From Stutzerimonas balearica DSM 6083 (GTDB lineage: Bacteria; Pseudomonadota; Gammaproteobacteria; Pseudomonadales; Pseudomonadaceae), in NCBI RefSeq assembly GCF_000818015.1, contig NZ_CP007511.1, positions 3,544,501 to 3,608,500 of the forward strand: a stretch of 64,000 bases of DNA, read 5' to 3'. Position 1 is the stretch's first letter. The number at the start of each line of letters is the position of its first letter. The position numbers and the translations under genes were made by a program. The notes under the pieces were generated by a model. It saw only the letters and a list, made by a program, of their open reading frames with translations. It was not told where the DNA came from and did no database searches. Below, piece by piece: positions 42,794 through 51,866 of this stretch.

Positions 42794-44236
42794 TCAAGCA
42801 GTCACAGCGGTCAGCTCTGCATCGGGTGCCGGGGCGCGCGGCGCATGGCGCACCGTCAGCCAGGTGTTGAGCGCCATCAGCAGCATGCCGGAGGCGAACA
42901 GGCCGCCGCCGATCATGCGCACCACATAGCCCGGGTGGCTGGCCTCGAGCGCCTCGACGAAGGAATAGGTCAGCGTGCCGTCCTCGTTGATAGCTCGCCA
43001 CATCAGGCCCTGGGTGATGCCGTTGACCCACATCGAGGCGATGTAGAGCACGGTGCCGATGGTCGCCAGCCAGAAGTGCGCATTGATCAGCCGCACGCTG
43101 TACATCCGCTCGGCGCCCCACAGGCGCGGCACCAGGTGGTACAGCGAGCCGATCGAGATCATCGCCACCCAGCCCAGCGCACCGGCATGCACGTGACCGA
43201 TGGTCCAGTCGGTGTAGTGCGACAGCGCATTGACCGTCTTGATCGCCATCATCGGGCCTTCGAACGTCGACATGCCGTAGAACGCCAGCGAGACCACCAG
43301 AAAGCGCAGGATCGGGTCGGTGCGCAACTTATGCCAGGCGCCGGAGAGGGTCATCATGCCGTTGATCATGCCGCCCCAGGACGGCGCCAGCAGGATGATC
43401 GACATCACCATGCCCAGGCTCTGCGCCCACTCCGGCAGCGCGGTGTAGTGCAGATGGTGCGGGCCGGCCCAGATGTAGATCGAGATGATCGCCCAGAAGT
43501 GCACGATCGACAGCCGGTACGAGTAGATCGGCCGCTCGGCCTGCTTCGGCACGAAGTAATACATCATGCCGAGAAAGCCCACCGAGAGGATGAAGCCGAC
43601 CACGCTATGCCCGTACCACCACTGGACCATCGCGTCGGTGGCGCCGGAATAGACCGAGTAGCTCTTGAGCAGCGATACCGGCAATTGCACGTGATTGACC
43701 ACGTGCACCATGCCCGTGACGATGATGAAGGCGCCGAAGAACCAGTTGCCGACGTAGATGTGGCGCATCCGTCGGCGCGCCACGGTGGCGAAGAACAGGT
43801 AGCCGTAGAGCAGCCAGACAAAGGTCACCCACAGCGCGATCGGCCACTCCATTTCGGCGTATTCCTTGGACGTGGTGTAGCCCAGCACGTAGCTGATCGG
43901 CATGGCCACGCAGGCGGCCTGCCAGCCCCAGAACACCACCGCGGCCAGCTGGTCGGAGACCAGTCGCACCTGGCTGGTCCGCTGCACGATGTAGAACGAC
44001 GAGGCGAACAGCGCGCCGCCGCCAAAGGCGAAGATCACCAGGTTGGTATGGATCGGGCGCAGCCGACCGAAGCTGGTCCACGGCAGGCCGAAATTGAGCT
44101 GCGGCCAGACCAGCTGGGCCGCGATGAAGACGCCCAGGCCCATGCCGAGCACGCCCCAGACGAGGGTCATCAGGGTGAACTGGCGCACGACGCGGTAGTT
44201 GTAGTCGGGTTCGAGAGTGCTCTGCGGTTCGCTCAT
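42794..44236 (-). CDS. Orphan cbb3-type cytochrome c oxidase subunit I (CcoN-like)
   Basis: A 480-residue, twelve-helix heme-copper oxidase subunit. The conserved histidines appear in blocks such as [53 protein letters not shown] and [19 protein letters not shown]. No ccoO, ccoQ or ccoP accompanies it, so it is an orphan N subunit, as are ccoN3 and ccoN4 of P. aeruginosa, which can enter oxidases built from other operons. I use the ATG at 44236 (MSEPQST); no good Shine-Dalgarno sequence is seen. No FNR box is visible in the 225-bp upstream region. Confidence 0.92.
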   Translation of the reverse strand: MSEPQSTLEPDYNYRVVRQFTLMTLVWGVLGMGLGVFIAAQLVWPQLNFGLPWTSFGRLRPIHTNLVIFAFGGGALFASSFYIVQRTSQVRLVSDQLAAVVFWGWQAACVAMPISYVLGYTTSKEYAEMEWPIALWVTFVWLLYGYLFFATVARRRMRHIYVGNWFFGAFIIVTGMVHVVNHVQLPVSLLKSYSVYSGATDAMVQWWYGHSVVGFILSVGFLGMMYYFVPKQAERPIYSYRLSIVHFWAIISIYIWAGPHHLHYTALPEWAQSLGMVMSIILLAPSWGGMINGMMTLSGAWHKLRTDPILRFLVVSLAFYGMSTFEGPMMAIKTVNALSHYTDWTIGHVHAGALGWVAMISIGSLYHLVPRLWGAERMYSVRLINAHFWLATIGTVLYIASMWVNGITQGLMWRAINEDGTLTYSFVEALEASHPGYVVRMIGGGLFASGMLLMALNTWLTVRHAPRAPAPDAELTAVTA

Positions 44237-44461
44237 AGCTATCGCAAGCGGATGCGGCGCGGGCGGCGATCCGCGTGGCCTCGTCACAAGGCCCGGGCGG
44301 TAACGACTGACCGGCACGCACTCACTCGCCGTTCCTCTGTGGAAGTCGGTTCATGAACAAGCGCGACCGGGTGTCGCGCCTTGATGCGGTGGCCATTGTC
44401 AGCCGAGCGATTTACTTTTATCTAACGAATGTTATTGCTCCTTGTAAGCAATATTATTGAA

Positions 44462-45598
44462 TCAAGCATCGAGCAGCTGTCGTTCGCCCCGCTCTGCCCC
44501 GCTCTCGGGAGCCTGCTCCAGTCTATCGAGCAGGCCGTTGACGATGCGCATCACCTGAAGATTGGCGTCTTCCATGCGCTCCAGGCTCTGCAACGCGAGG
44601 GTCAGCTCACCCTGGCCGAACGCGGTGATCGCCGCCTGGCCCTGAGCGTGCACGGCGGTGTGCGGTCGCTCGATCTGGGCGAAGCCATCGAACAGCTTGA
44701 GCTGGCGGTCGGCGTCGCCGTAGTACCAGCGGCCGAAGCGGCAATCGCGCTCGCTCGGCAGCTCCGGCGGCTGCTCGCCGTTGCCGAGCAGGTGGTTATA
44801 GACCACGAACTTGAGCGACAACTCGTCAAGGTTGGCCAGTTCGACGCCGGCGCGCAGGGCCGAGGTCTCGCTGCTACGGCGCATCGCCCCAGCCAGCTCG
44901 CGCAGCCGTTCCATTGCCTGCACCGCTTCCTCGGCGGTGTGGTTGAAGCCCTGCGCGCTCTCGCCCTGCAAGCGGATGTGCGTATGCACGCTGCGGATTT
45001 CTTCCTGCACCTCGCCGATCTTGCCCACGATGTCGTCGGTGGCCAGCGCGGTCTTTTCCGCCAGGCTGCGGATCTCGCTGGCGACCACGGCAAAGCCGCG
45101 CCCGGCACTGCCGGCGCGCGCGGCCTCGATTGCGGCATTCAGCGCGAGCAGGTTGGTCTGGCTGGCGATGCCGCTGATCAGGTCGACGATGCCGTTGATC
45201 TCGCGCGAGCACTCGGCCAGCGACTGTACCTTCTGCGAGGCCTGATCGAGGCCGTCCTCCATCCGCTGCGCCTCGCCACGCAAGGCACCGAACTGCTGCC
45301 GGCTGGCCAGCGCCGCCTCGGCCACCTGCCCGGCGCGGTCCTGGCTGTGCGCCAGCTGCGCAGCGAGGTATTCGAAGGAATCGCCAAGGCTGGACACCGA
45401 GCTGCCGAAGCGCACCAGGTTGGCCGCCACGCCGCGATGGTGCGCGAGCTGCTGCCGCTGCGCCTCGATCACCCGGTGCGCGTCGCCCAGCTCCCGCTCC
45501 AGCGCCTCGATGCGCGCCTGGCGCGCCTCATCGCGTGCAAGCCGCTCGCGGGTCTCGTGCTCCAGGCGCTGTGCCATCTGCTTGCTCTTGAACCACAT
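44462..45598 (-). CDS. Soluble chemoreceptor with C-terminal CZB-like domain
   Basis: A 378-residue cytoplasmic methyl-accepting protein without membrane segments. The N terminus is coiled coil (1-60). The signalling domain is centred on [39 protein letters not shown]. The C terminus resembles the CZB zinc-binding domain: [27 protein letters not shown] and [11 protein letters not shown]. Three of four zinc ligands (one Cys, two His) are present, but the first His of the usual LDH motif is Glu. CZB receptors respond to zinc or hypochlorite-linked signals. It starts 9 nt upstream of where the SDR gene ends, on the same strand. Confidence 0.88.
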   Translation of the reverse strand: MWFKSKQMAQRLEHETRERLARDEARQARIEALERELGDAHRVIEAQRQQLAHHRGVAANLVRFGSSVSSLGDSFEYLAAQLAHSQDRAGQVAEAALASRQQFGALRGEAQRMEDGLDQASQKVQSLAECSREINGIVDLISGIASQTNLLALNAAIEAARAGSAGRGFAVVASEIRSLAEKTALATDDIVGKIGEVQEEIRSVHTHIRLQGESAQGFNHTAEEAVQAMERLRELAGAMRRSSETSALRAGVELANLDELSLKFVVYNHLLGNGEQPPELPSERDCRFGRWYYGDADRQLKLFDGFAQIERPHTAVHAQGQAAITAFGQGELTLALQSLERMEDANLQVMRIVNGLLDRLEQAPESGAERGERQLLDA

Positions 45599-45607
45599 GC
45601 TGCCCCC

Positions 45608-46351
45608 TCAGGCCAGGGTATAGCCGTTGTCCACCACCCAGTCCTGCCCGTAGACACCGCGCGCTCCCTGCGACAGCTGAAACAGAATGACGTTGGCGAC
45701 CGCCGCGGCCTCGAGAAAATGCCCCGGCAGCAGCCGCTTGCTCACCGTGTCGGCGACCTGCTCGAGTTGCTCGTCGGCCAGCCCCAGCGTGCCCCAGATG
45801 GCGGTAGCGGTAGGCCCGGGCGAAACCATGTTGATGCGCACCTCGAGCGGCGCGAACTCCACCGCCAGGGTGCGCGTTTGCGCGGCGAGCGCCGCCTTGG
45901 TGCCGATGTAGGCCGCCAGCCCGGGAAAGCTAGCACGGGTCAGAAAGGTGCCGATGAACACTACCGAGGCCGGCTTGGCCAGTTCGCTGCGCAGCGCAGC
46001 CAGGGTGTTCAGCGCGCCTGCGCCGTTGACCGCCCATTGCCGCTCGAACGCACTCGCGTCCAGGCTATCGGCCAGCTCGGCAATACCGGCATTCGGCACC
46101 AGGAAATCCACCGGCCCCATCGCCGCGGCACGCCGGCACAGGGCTGTCAGGTCCTCGGCCGACGTCACATCGCCGGACAGCCAGCACAACCGCTCGCCGT
46201 AGGTTTCCATCAGCGGCCCGAGGCCACCCTGCGAACGCGACATCGCCAGCACTCGCGCGCCACGCTGCAGCAGCGCCGCGCACAGCGCCAGGCCGATACC
46301 CGAACTGGCGCCCGTCACCACGGCCAGACGATCGAGGAACTCGCTTTTCAT
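45608..46351 (-). CDS. Short-chain dehydrogenase/reductase
   Basis: A 247-residue SDR with the cofactor motif VVTGASSGIGLAL near the N terminus, LVPNAGIAELAD (NAG motif), Ser in FIGTFLT and the catalytic YIGTK (Tyr and Lys). Substrate is unknown. In P. stutzeri a dehydrogenase gene of this size also lies near nnrS and nos. It may be co-transcribed with the soluble chemoreceptor that follows. Confidence 0.87.
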   Translation of the reverse strand: MKSEFLDRLAVVTGASSGIGLALCAALLQRGARVLAMSRSQGGLGPLMETYGERLCWLSGDVTSAEDLTALCRRAAAMGPVDFLVPNAGIAELADSLDASAFERQWAVNGAGALNTLAALRSELAKPASVVFIGTFLTRASFPGLAAYIGTKAALAAQTRTLAVEFAPLEVRINMVSPGPTATAIWGTLGLADEQLEQVADTVSKRLLPGHFLEAAAVANVILFQLSQGARGVYGQDWVVDNGYTLA

Positions 46352-46436
46352 CTCTTTCTCCGTTGCTCGGCACGCCGAGTCTCAGGCGCCGGGCTCGAGC
46401 CAGGCGCAGCGTTGGGAACTTGGAAGGAAACTGTCG

Positions 46437-46451
46437 CCCGGCTCAGCCGGG
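46437..46451 (-). terminator. Small hairpin at the nnrS stop codon
   Basis: CCCGGC-TCA-GCCGGG overlaps the end of nnrS on the minus strand. It is short and lacks a T-tract; weak terminator candidate. Confidence 0.3.
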
Positions 46452-47633
46452 ATGACCGTCGACCCGCGCGCTGAGCAGCATCGGCGCGTAACGCAGGGCG
46501 TAGACGAGAAAGGCCAGCGACCAGCAGGCCGCCGCCAGCCAGAGGCCAGCCACCGGCCATTGCGCGGCGAGGAACACGCGAGCCGCCACGCCCAGGTTGA
46601 ACAGCACGAAGGCGGGCACCATGCCGGTCGGCACCTGTAGTGGGCGGCCGGTGTGGCCCAGGGTCACCCGCGCGATCATCGCCAGGATCAGCCCGCTCAT
46701 GGCGCCGACGGTCAGCGCGTGCAGCGAAGGGCTCGACTGCGCCAGCAGACCGAAGTGCCAGAGCGCCAGGCCGAAGCAGGCCACCACCAGCCAGAGCATC
46801 GACAGATGCAGCGACCAGAGCAGCGGTACGCGCCAGATGCCCTTGTCGTACCAGCGGCCGAGACGCAGCAGGTGGCCGGCGCCGAGCAGAAGCAACAGCA
46901 CGCCTACCAGCGGCTGCGCCTGCAGGGCGATGCCCAGGGCATGCAGCAGGGCGATCAACGCGCTGCCTGCCAGCAGGGCCACATCGAGCCAGACCCAGGG
47001 TTTGATCGCTTCGACCCAGCCGAGGCCGCGCTGGGTGAAGAACGGAATCACTCGCCCGCCGATCAGCCCCATCAAGGCCGCGACCAGCCACAGGCCAGCC
47101 AGCACACCCTGGCGCTGCAGGGCATCGTCGGCACGCGCCATGCCGGTCAGTACCAGCGCATCGGCAGCGATCATCAGCGTGAGCACCGCCAGCACCGGGT
47201 AGTTGCGCTTCTGTCGCACGGCCCAGAGCATGCGCCCCATCAGCACCGCGACGGCGAAGAGAAAGGCCAGATCGAGCGGAATCAGCAGCGCCAGCGGCAG
47301 GCCGAACAACCAGCCCAGGCGCGCCGACAGCCAGAGCAGCGCCAGGCCCATCAGCGGCTTGCCGGAGGGCGCCACCTGGCCGGTCCAGGTTTGCACCGCG
47401 GTCAGCAGAAAGCCGGCGACGATGGCCATGGCAAAGCCGAACAGCATCTCGTGACGGTGCCAGGCCAGCCAGCCACCGGTGGGCTGGAAGCCCGGCCACA
47501 GACCGGTCCAGGCCATCACCCAGAGCGGCACGACCAGCAGCGCGAACACCGCGCCGGCGAGAAAGAACGGGCGAAAGGCGAGGCGCCAGACGGGCGGGAT
47601 ACTGAGGGCTTTTCGCCGGTCGACAACTTGCAC
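46443..47633 (-). CDS. nnrS: NnrS-family heme/copper membrane protein
   Basis: A 396-residue protein with about twelve membrane helices. Family blocks are visible: LAFRPFFLAGAVFALL, WHRHEMLFGFAMAIVAGFLLTAV, GRVIPFFTQRGLG and MIARVTLGHTGRPL. NnrS proteins are induced by NO and protect against nitrosative stress. I choose the GTG at 47633 because GGAGG lies 7 nt upstream; the longer ATG frame (47702) has no such site. A near-perfect DNR box lies at 47751-47764, so it should respond with nir and nos. Confidence 0.92.
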   Translation of the reverse strand: MQVVDRRKALSIPPVWRLAFRPFFLAGAVFALLVVPLWVMAWTGLWPGFQPTGGWLAWHRHEMLFGFAMAIVAGFLLTAVQTWTGQVAPSGKPLMGLALLWLSARLGWLFGLPLALLIPLDLAFLFAVAVLMGRMLWAVRQKRNYPVLAVLTLMIAADALVLTGMARADDALQRQGVLAGLWLVAALMGLIGGRVIPFFTQRGLGWVEAIKPWVWLDVALLAGSALIALLHALGIALQAQPLVGVLLLLLGAGHLLRLGRWYDKGIWRVPLLWSLHLSMLWLVVACFGLALWHFGLLAQSSPSLHALTVGAMSGLILAMIARVTLGHTGRPLQVPTGMVPAFVLFNLGVAARVFLAAQWPVAGLWLAAACWSLAFLVYALRYAPMLLSARVDGHPG

Positions 47634-47750
47634 AGCAGGCCTCCTGAAAACGTTCTGCCGCCGGACGACGGCTTGCGACGGCTCGGCGGGGCGTGCCTCC
47701 AAAGACGGAGGCGATGGCTACTTTCTACCGCTTCACTACCCCGATCAGAC

Positions 47751-47764
47751 TTGATTGCAATCAG
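47751..47764. promoter_or_regulatory. FNR/DNR box upstream of nnrS
   Basis: TTGATTGCAATCAG differs from TTGAT-N4-ATCAA only in the last base and shares its 4-nt core with the nosR box. It is centred about 124 bp before the nnrS start. Confidence 0.85.
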
Positions 47765-47853
47765 CTTTTCCCGGAGACGGCGAAAAAGTGACGGTTGGCC
47801 CCCTGCGAGCCGCTTTCCCGGCCACCCGGGCGGGCCGCGCCCTGCCTAGCGGC

Positions 47854-47880
47854 AAAAAAAACGGGCCATGAAGGCCCGTT
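47854..47880 (-). terminator. Intrinsic terminator of the nos operon after tatE
   Basis: On the minus strand a 7-bp stem ACGGGCC/GGCCCGT with a 5-nt loop is followed by eight T. It lies 20 nt after the tatE stop and ends nosRZDFYL-tatE. Confidence 0.9.
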
Positions 47881-47899
47881 TCCTTGGCGCGGTTGCGCA

Positions 47900-48085
47900 T
47901 CACTTGACCTCGTGACGCACCGACTCCTGCGCGGCGGGCGTGCTGTCGCCCTCGCTGACCGACTTGCGAAAGCCACTGATCGCACTGCCCAGGTCCGACC
48001 CCAGGCCGCGCAGGCGCTTGGTGCCGAACAGCATGACGACGATCAGAAGAATGATCAGAAGCTGCCAGATGCTGATACCCATCAT
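47900..48085 (-). CDS. tatE: Tat translocase small subunit TatE/TatA-like
   Basis: A 61-residue protein: one N-terminal helix ([15 protein letters not shown]), the FGTKRL hinge and an amphipathic helix ([19 protein letters not shown]), the hallmark of TatA/TatE. GAGGT precedes the ATG. It is last gene of the nos operon, a known arrangement in P. stutzeri. NosZ leaves the cell by the Tat route, so the subunit may support its export. Confidence 0.93.
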   Translation of the reverse strand: MMGISIWQLLIILLIVVMLFGTKRLRGLGSDLGSAISGFRKSVSEGDSTPAAQESVRHEVK

Positions 48086-48111
48086 TTGCTACCTCGTTGC
48101 GTTGACTGCGG

Positions 48112-48705
48112 TCAGTGACCGGCGTGTTCGTTGTGGTCCATCGACGCCGCCGCGTGCTCGCCGTGCGCGCCCTCGTGCATCGCGCCCTCATGTGCCGCGC
48201 CATACTGCATGGCCGCCGCCTGCTGGAGCAAGGCCTGGTCGATCTCCTCGAAGCGCAGCACGCGCCCGCCGTGTTCGGCGGCCAGCTTCTGCGCGGCGCC
48301 CTCCTCGGCGAAGCTGGCGAGCACCGCACCCATCGCGCCCTTGAGCGGCGTTCCGATCACATAGTAGGCGCTGGTTGCGTCAATCAGATGGCTGTCGTCC
48401 GGGTGTTCCCAGACACTTCGCCCCATGTCGTGCACGTAGAGCTTCATGTCACGCCCGCGGTTTTCCGGCTGCAGCCACCAGCCGAGCATCTCGGCGGCCG
48501 AACAGAACTTCTTCACTCCGCCCGCCGTCACCGCCTCGCCCTTGGGCCCGGGAAAGTCGCTGATGACCATGCCGCAGACGTGGCATTCGTCACCGTCGTG
48601 AAAGGCTACCGGATCGAGACTTGCAGCCGGCTGCTGCGACTCGCCGCAGGCAGCCAGCCCCAGCGCCAGCAGCAGAACCAGGCCGAATTGCTGAAAGGTT
48701 TTCAT
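48112..48705 (-). CDS. nosL: Copper chaperone lipoprotein NosL
   Basis: A 197-residue lipoprotein (LGLAACGES lipobox). The NosL core has CHVCGMVISDFPGPKGE, a Cu(I) site, and KKFCSAAEMLGWW. NosL delivers copper to NosZ with NosDFY. The last 32 residues are unusually rich in His and Met (AAHEGAMHEGAHGEHAAAS, then DHNEHAGH), which looks like an added metal-binding tail. GGGGGA precedes the ATG. It lies 15 bp after nosY. Confidence 0.94.
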   Translation of the reverse strand: MKTFQQFGLVLLLALGLAACGESQQPAASLDPVAFHDGDECHVCGMVISDFPGPKGEAVTAGGVKKFCSAAEMLGWWLQPENRGRDMKLYVHDMGRSVWEHPDDSHLIDATSAYYVIGTPLKGAMGAVLASFAEEGAAQKLAAEHGGRVLRFEEIDQALLQQAAAMQYGAAHEGAMHEGAHGEHAAASMDHNEHAGH

Positions 48706-48720
48706 AGTTCCCCCAAGGAA

Positions 48721-49548
48721 TCAGGCCATGCGCCGACGGAACACGGCGAAGGCAACGAGCAGTGAAACGGCGACCCACAGCAGCAGGCAGAGCCAGAGCA
48801 TGGCGCCGGGTAGTGGCAGGTCGGCCCCCAGGGACAGCACGCCCATGGCGCTGCTGCCTTCGAAGCCGGACAGGTTGATCAGCCGGTACACGTCGGCTGG
48901 GTTGAGCAGCAGCAGCCAGGGCAGCAGCTCGGGGCTGAACTTGCCCTCGCTGAGCACCAGCAGGGCCAGCAGCAGCAGATCGAACACCAGCACGAAGAGA
49001 AACCACACGCCCAGCGCCAGGCCGGCCGCGCTGGATTTTTCGTTGACCTTGCTGCTCAGGATGTAGGCCAGCGCGAGAAACACCCAGCCGAGCAGCGTCG
49101 AGGACAGCATGAAGCGACCGAATGCCCAGGCGAGCATGCCGAGCTCGATGTCCTCGACCAGCAGGGCGATCGCCAGCGCCGCACAACCAAAGCCGATGAG
49201 CACCGCCAGGGCCAGGATCAGGCCGTGGCCGACGAACTTGCCGAGCAGGATCTGCCCACGCCCCAGCGGATAGGTCAGCAGCAGCATCAGCGTACCGCCC
49301 TCGTCTTCGCCGACGATCGCGTCATAGGCCAGCAGCAGCGCGATCAGTGGCATAAGAAAAGTCGCCAGGCTCGCCAGACTGGCGATCGTCGCCGGGATCG
49401 AGGTGAAGCCGAGTTGCCCGGACGCGGCGGCGCCGAGCCAGGCGATGCCAACGGCGAGCGCGGCGAACAGCAGGCTGATCGCCAGCAACCAGCGGTTGCG
49501 CAGGCCGTCGCTGAGCTCCTTGCGTGCGATGTTCCAGACCTGGTTCAT
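48721..49548 (-). CDS. nosY: ABC transporter permease NosY
   Basis: A 275-residue inner-membrane permease with six predicted helices. It forms the NosDFY complex, which with NosL matures the CuZ cluster of NosZ. The N terminus [17 protein letters not shown] and the block [20 protein letters not shown] are typical of NosY. It overlaps nosF by 4 nt. Confidence 0.94.
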   Translation of the reverse strand: MNQVWNIARKELSDGLRNRWLLAISLLFAALAVGIAWLGAAASGQLGFTSIPATIASLASLATFLMPLIALLLAYDAIVGEDEGGTLMLLLTYPLGRGQILLGKFVGHGLILALAVLIGFGCAALAIALLVEDIELGMLAWAFGRFMLSSTLLGWVFLALAYILSSKVNEKSSAAGLALGVWFLFVLVFDLLLLALLVLSEGKFSPELLPWLLLLNPADVYRLINLSGFEGSSAMGVLSLGADLPLPGAMLWLCLLLWVAVSLLVAFAVFRRRMA

Positions 49549-50471
49549 GCCCTGCCCTCCTCGGCGCGCACGTCGCCGGCGCGCTCCATGTAGTAGCGGT
49601 AGAGGTCCTCGAGCGACGGCTGGTGGATCTCGATATCGTCCGGCTCGCTCTCGCCGAGCAGCTGGCGCAGCAGCACCAGCTTGTGGCCGTTGCAGGCCAC
49701 CACTTCCAGGCTCGTTTCATTCAGCGAGCGGGCGCTGTGGCCTTCCTCCTGCCAGCGGCTGAGCCAGCGGTCGCGCTGGTCCAGGCCGCTGGCGCGGATG
49801 CGCACCGGCAGGCCGGCCTCGGCACGCAGCTGCGCCAGGCTGCCGACCGCCTGCAGGCGGCCCTTGGCGAGGATCGCCGCACGGTTGATGTGCGCCTCGA
49901 CGCCTGGCAGCACGTGGGAGCAGAGGATGATGCTGGTACCGCGCTGGCGCAGGGTGTCGATCAGCCGGTAGAGATCGCCGGTGGCGATCGGGTCGAGGCC
50001 GACGGTGGGCTCGTCGAGCAGCAGCAGGCGTGGCTCGCCGAGCAGCGCCTGGGCCAGGCCGAGGCGCTGGCGCATGCCCTTGGAATAGGTCTTGACGCGG
50101 CGATCGGCCGCGTGGGTCAGGCCGACCTGTTCGAGCAGTTCGTCGACCTGGCCGAGCGCCGCGCCCTTGAGCCGGGCGAAATGGCGCAGCGTCTCGCGGC
50201 CGCTGAGCTGCGGGTAGAAGGTGACGTTCTCCGGCAGGTAGCCGAGCTGGCGGCGCACCTGCGGATCGGCCGGGGCGCGGCCAAGCACACGGACCTCGCC
50301 GAGGCTTGGCGCGAGCAGGCCGAGGATCAGCTTCATGCTGGTGGTCTTGCCCGCGCCATTGTGGCCGAACAGGCCCAGCACCTCGCCTTCGCCGAGGCTC
50401 AGATGCAGATCGTGCAGTACGGTCATGCTGCCGTAACGCTGGCTGACGCCCTGGATTTCAACGGCGTTCAT
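49545..50471 (-). CDS. nosF: ABC transporter ATPase NosF
   Basis: A 308-residue ATPase: Walker [10 protein letters not shown], signature [13 protein letters not shown], Walker [13 protein letters not shown] and switch His in CSHVLPG. It drives the NosDFY copper-site maturation complex. The ATG at 50471 overlaps the nosD end by 4 nt; the longer upstream frame is nosD sequence. The C-terminal extension (about 220-308) is common in this subfamily. Confidence 0.94.
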   Translation of the reverse strand: MNAVEIQGVSQRYGSMTVLHDLHLSLGEGEVLGLFGHNGAGKTTSMKLILGLLAPSLGEVRVLGRAPADPQVRRQLGYLPENVTFYPQLSGRETLRHFARLKGAALGQVDELLEQVGLTHAADRRVKTYSKGMRQRLGLAQALLGEPRLLLLDEPTVGLDPIATGDLYRLIDTLRQRGTSIILCSHVLPGVEAHINRAAILAKGRLQAVGSLAQLRAEAGLPVRIRASGLDQRDRWLSRWQEEGHSARSLNETSLEVVACNGHKLVLLRQLLGESEPDDIEIHQPSLEDLYRYYMERAGDVRAEEGRA

Positions 50472-51769
50472 GACTGGGGTTCCTGTTTCAAGAGATTTTG
50501 CGTCGGCAGGGCCATCAGCGGATGGCTGTCCTGCACGCCGGGCGAGCGAATCACCGGAAAGGCGCGCTGCACCCAGCGCAACAGTTCGATGCTGGGGCTG
50601 TTCATCAGCAGACGCACCTGCGGGTACATCCACAGCAGCCGGTCGACGTTGTCGTTCGGCTCGTAGGGCACGTCGCCCAGGCCGTCGTCGTTGCGGTCCC
50701 AGCCCAGGTAGTCGCTCCAGTAGTTGCCGCGCCCGTCCTGCGACCATTCCTGGGTGCGAGTGGCGACGTACTTGACCTGCTGCTGGTTGCCGACGAAGGC
50801 ATTGCCGGCGATGCGGTTGTCCTCCGAGCCGGCGGTCAGGTGGATGCCCAGCGCGCTCTTCTCGAAGTGGTTGTTCTCGATGGTGTTGAACAGCGAGTTG
50901 TAGATGAACAGCGCCTTGCCCTCGCCCCCGGAAATCATGCTGTCACCGCCGGTGTCGCCGGACTGCACTTCGCTGACGAAGTTGTCGCGAATGGTCGAGT
51001 AGGTGATGTAGTTCATCAGCATGCCGTAGTTCTGGTCATGCTCGGAGCGGTTGCCGACGACGGTGAGCTTGCGGCTCTGCATCAGCGCATAGCCGGTACG
51101 CGTGCGGCGGGTGACGTTGCCGATCACGCTGTTGTCGTTGGCGAACATGTAGTGCACGCCGTACCGCAGGTCCTCCAGCACGTTGCCTTCCAGGCGGTTG
51201 CCGTTGGAGGTGTCGATGTAGATGCCGTCACGGGTCTGCTGCACATGGTTGCCGACGACGCGCGCACCGGTCACCGCGTACAGGTGGATGCCGTTGCCGC
51301 GGTCCTGCGAGCGCACGCTGGGGTCGCCCTCGATACGGTTGCCGAGCACGCTGACATCGGCCGTGCCGTCGAGCCAGATACCGAAGCCGGCTCCTTCGAG
51401 GTGGTTGTCGCGCAGGATGGCGCCGCGTCCGCTGCGCTCGACGAAGATCGCCGAGTTCATCGCGGTAAGGTCGCGGCCCCAGTTACGAATGTTGCAGCCT
51501 TCGACAGTGACCTGCGCGGCGGCAATGGTCAGGGCATTGCCCTGGCCCCCGGCATCGAGCACGGCGCCCGGCGCACAGCGCAGCGTGAGCGGCTGGTCGA
51601 TGCGGAACTGGCCCAGGTGCTCGCCAGCCGGCAGCAGCCAGTGGTTGTCGCCCAGCGCTTCGAGCGGCAGCGACGAGAGGGGCTGCGCCGCCTGGGCGCC
51701 GCCACCGAGAAAGAGAAGCGCAACAAGCGCCAGGAGGTGGAATCTGCCGTTGGTCCGAGATACGAGCAC
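50468..51769 (-). CDS. nosD: Periplasmic copper-site maturation protein NosD
   Basis: A 433-residue secreted protein of the right-handed beta-helix/CASH type. A signal peptide ends near GAQAA. Many repeats of the form GNRIEGD, GNVLEDL and GNRSEHD are visible. NosD binds NosL and NosZ and is needed to build CuZ. I use the GTG at 51769, which has AAGG about 8 nt upstream. It follows nosZ after a 97-bp gap with two strong hairpins. Confidence 0.94.
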   Translation of the reverse strand: MLVSRTNGRFHLLALVALLFLGGGAQAAQPLSSLPLEALGDNHWLLPAGEHLGQFRIDQPLTLRCAPGAVLDAGGQGNALTIAAAQVTVEGCNIRNWGRDLTAMNSAIFVERSGRGAILRDNHLEGAGFGIWLDGTADVSVLGNRIEGDPSVRSQDRGNGIHLYAVTGARVVGNHVQQTRDGIYIDTSNGNRLEGNVLEDLRYGVHYMFANDNSVIGNVTRRTRTGYALMQSRKLTVVGNRSEHDQNYGMLMNYITYSTIRDNFVSEVQSGDTGGDSMISGGEGKALFIYNSLFNTIENNHFEKSALGIHLTAGSEDNRIAGNAFVGNQQQVKYVATRTQEWSQDGRGNYWSDYLGWDRNDDGLGDVPYEPNDNVDRLLWMYPQVRLLMNSPSIELLRWVQRAFPVIRSPGVQDSHPLMALPTQNLLKQEPQS

Positions 51770-51807
51770 TGCAATTACCTTGTTCGGCTTTCGGGCTTTT
51801 CCGGTGC

Positions 51808-51860
51808 GGCGGCGCCACTGGCGCCGCCTCGGTCGATGCGCCCCGGCCTGAGCCGGGGCG
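51808..51860 (-). promoter_or_regulatory. Two stem-loops between nosZ and nosD
   Basis: The first after the nosZ stop is CGCCCCGGC/GCCGGGGCG (51839-51860, 4-nt loop). The second is GGCGGCGCC/GGCGCCGCC (51808-51828, 3-nt loop). Neither has a T-tract. They probably stabilise the nosZ message and limit read-through into nosDFYL. Confidence 0.6.
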
Positions 51861-51866
51861 ATCGGG

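Noticed and set aside
44237..44461. FNR/DNR box for the orphan ccoN (TTGATGCGGTGGCC)
   Set aside because: Only the left half-site fits; the right half has little match.
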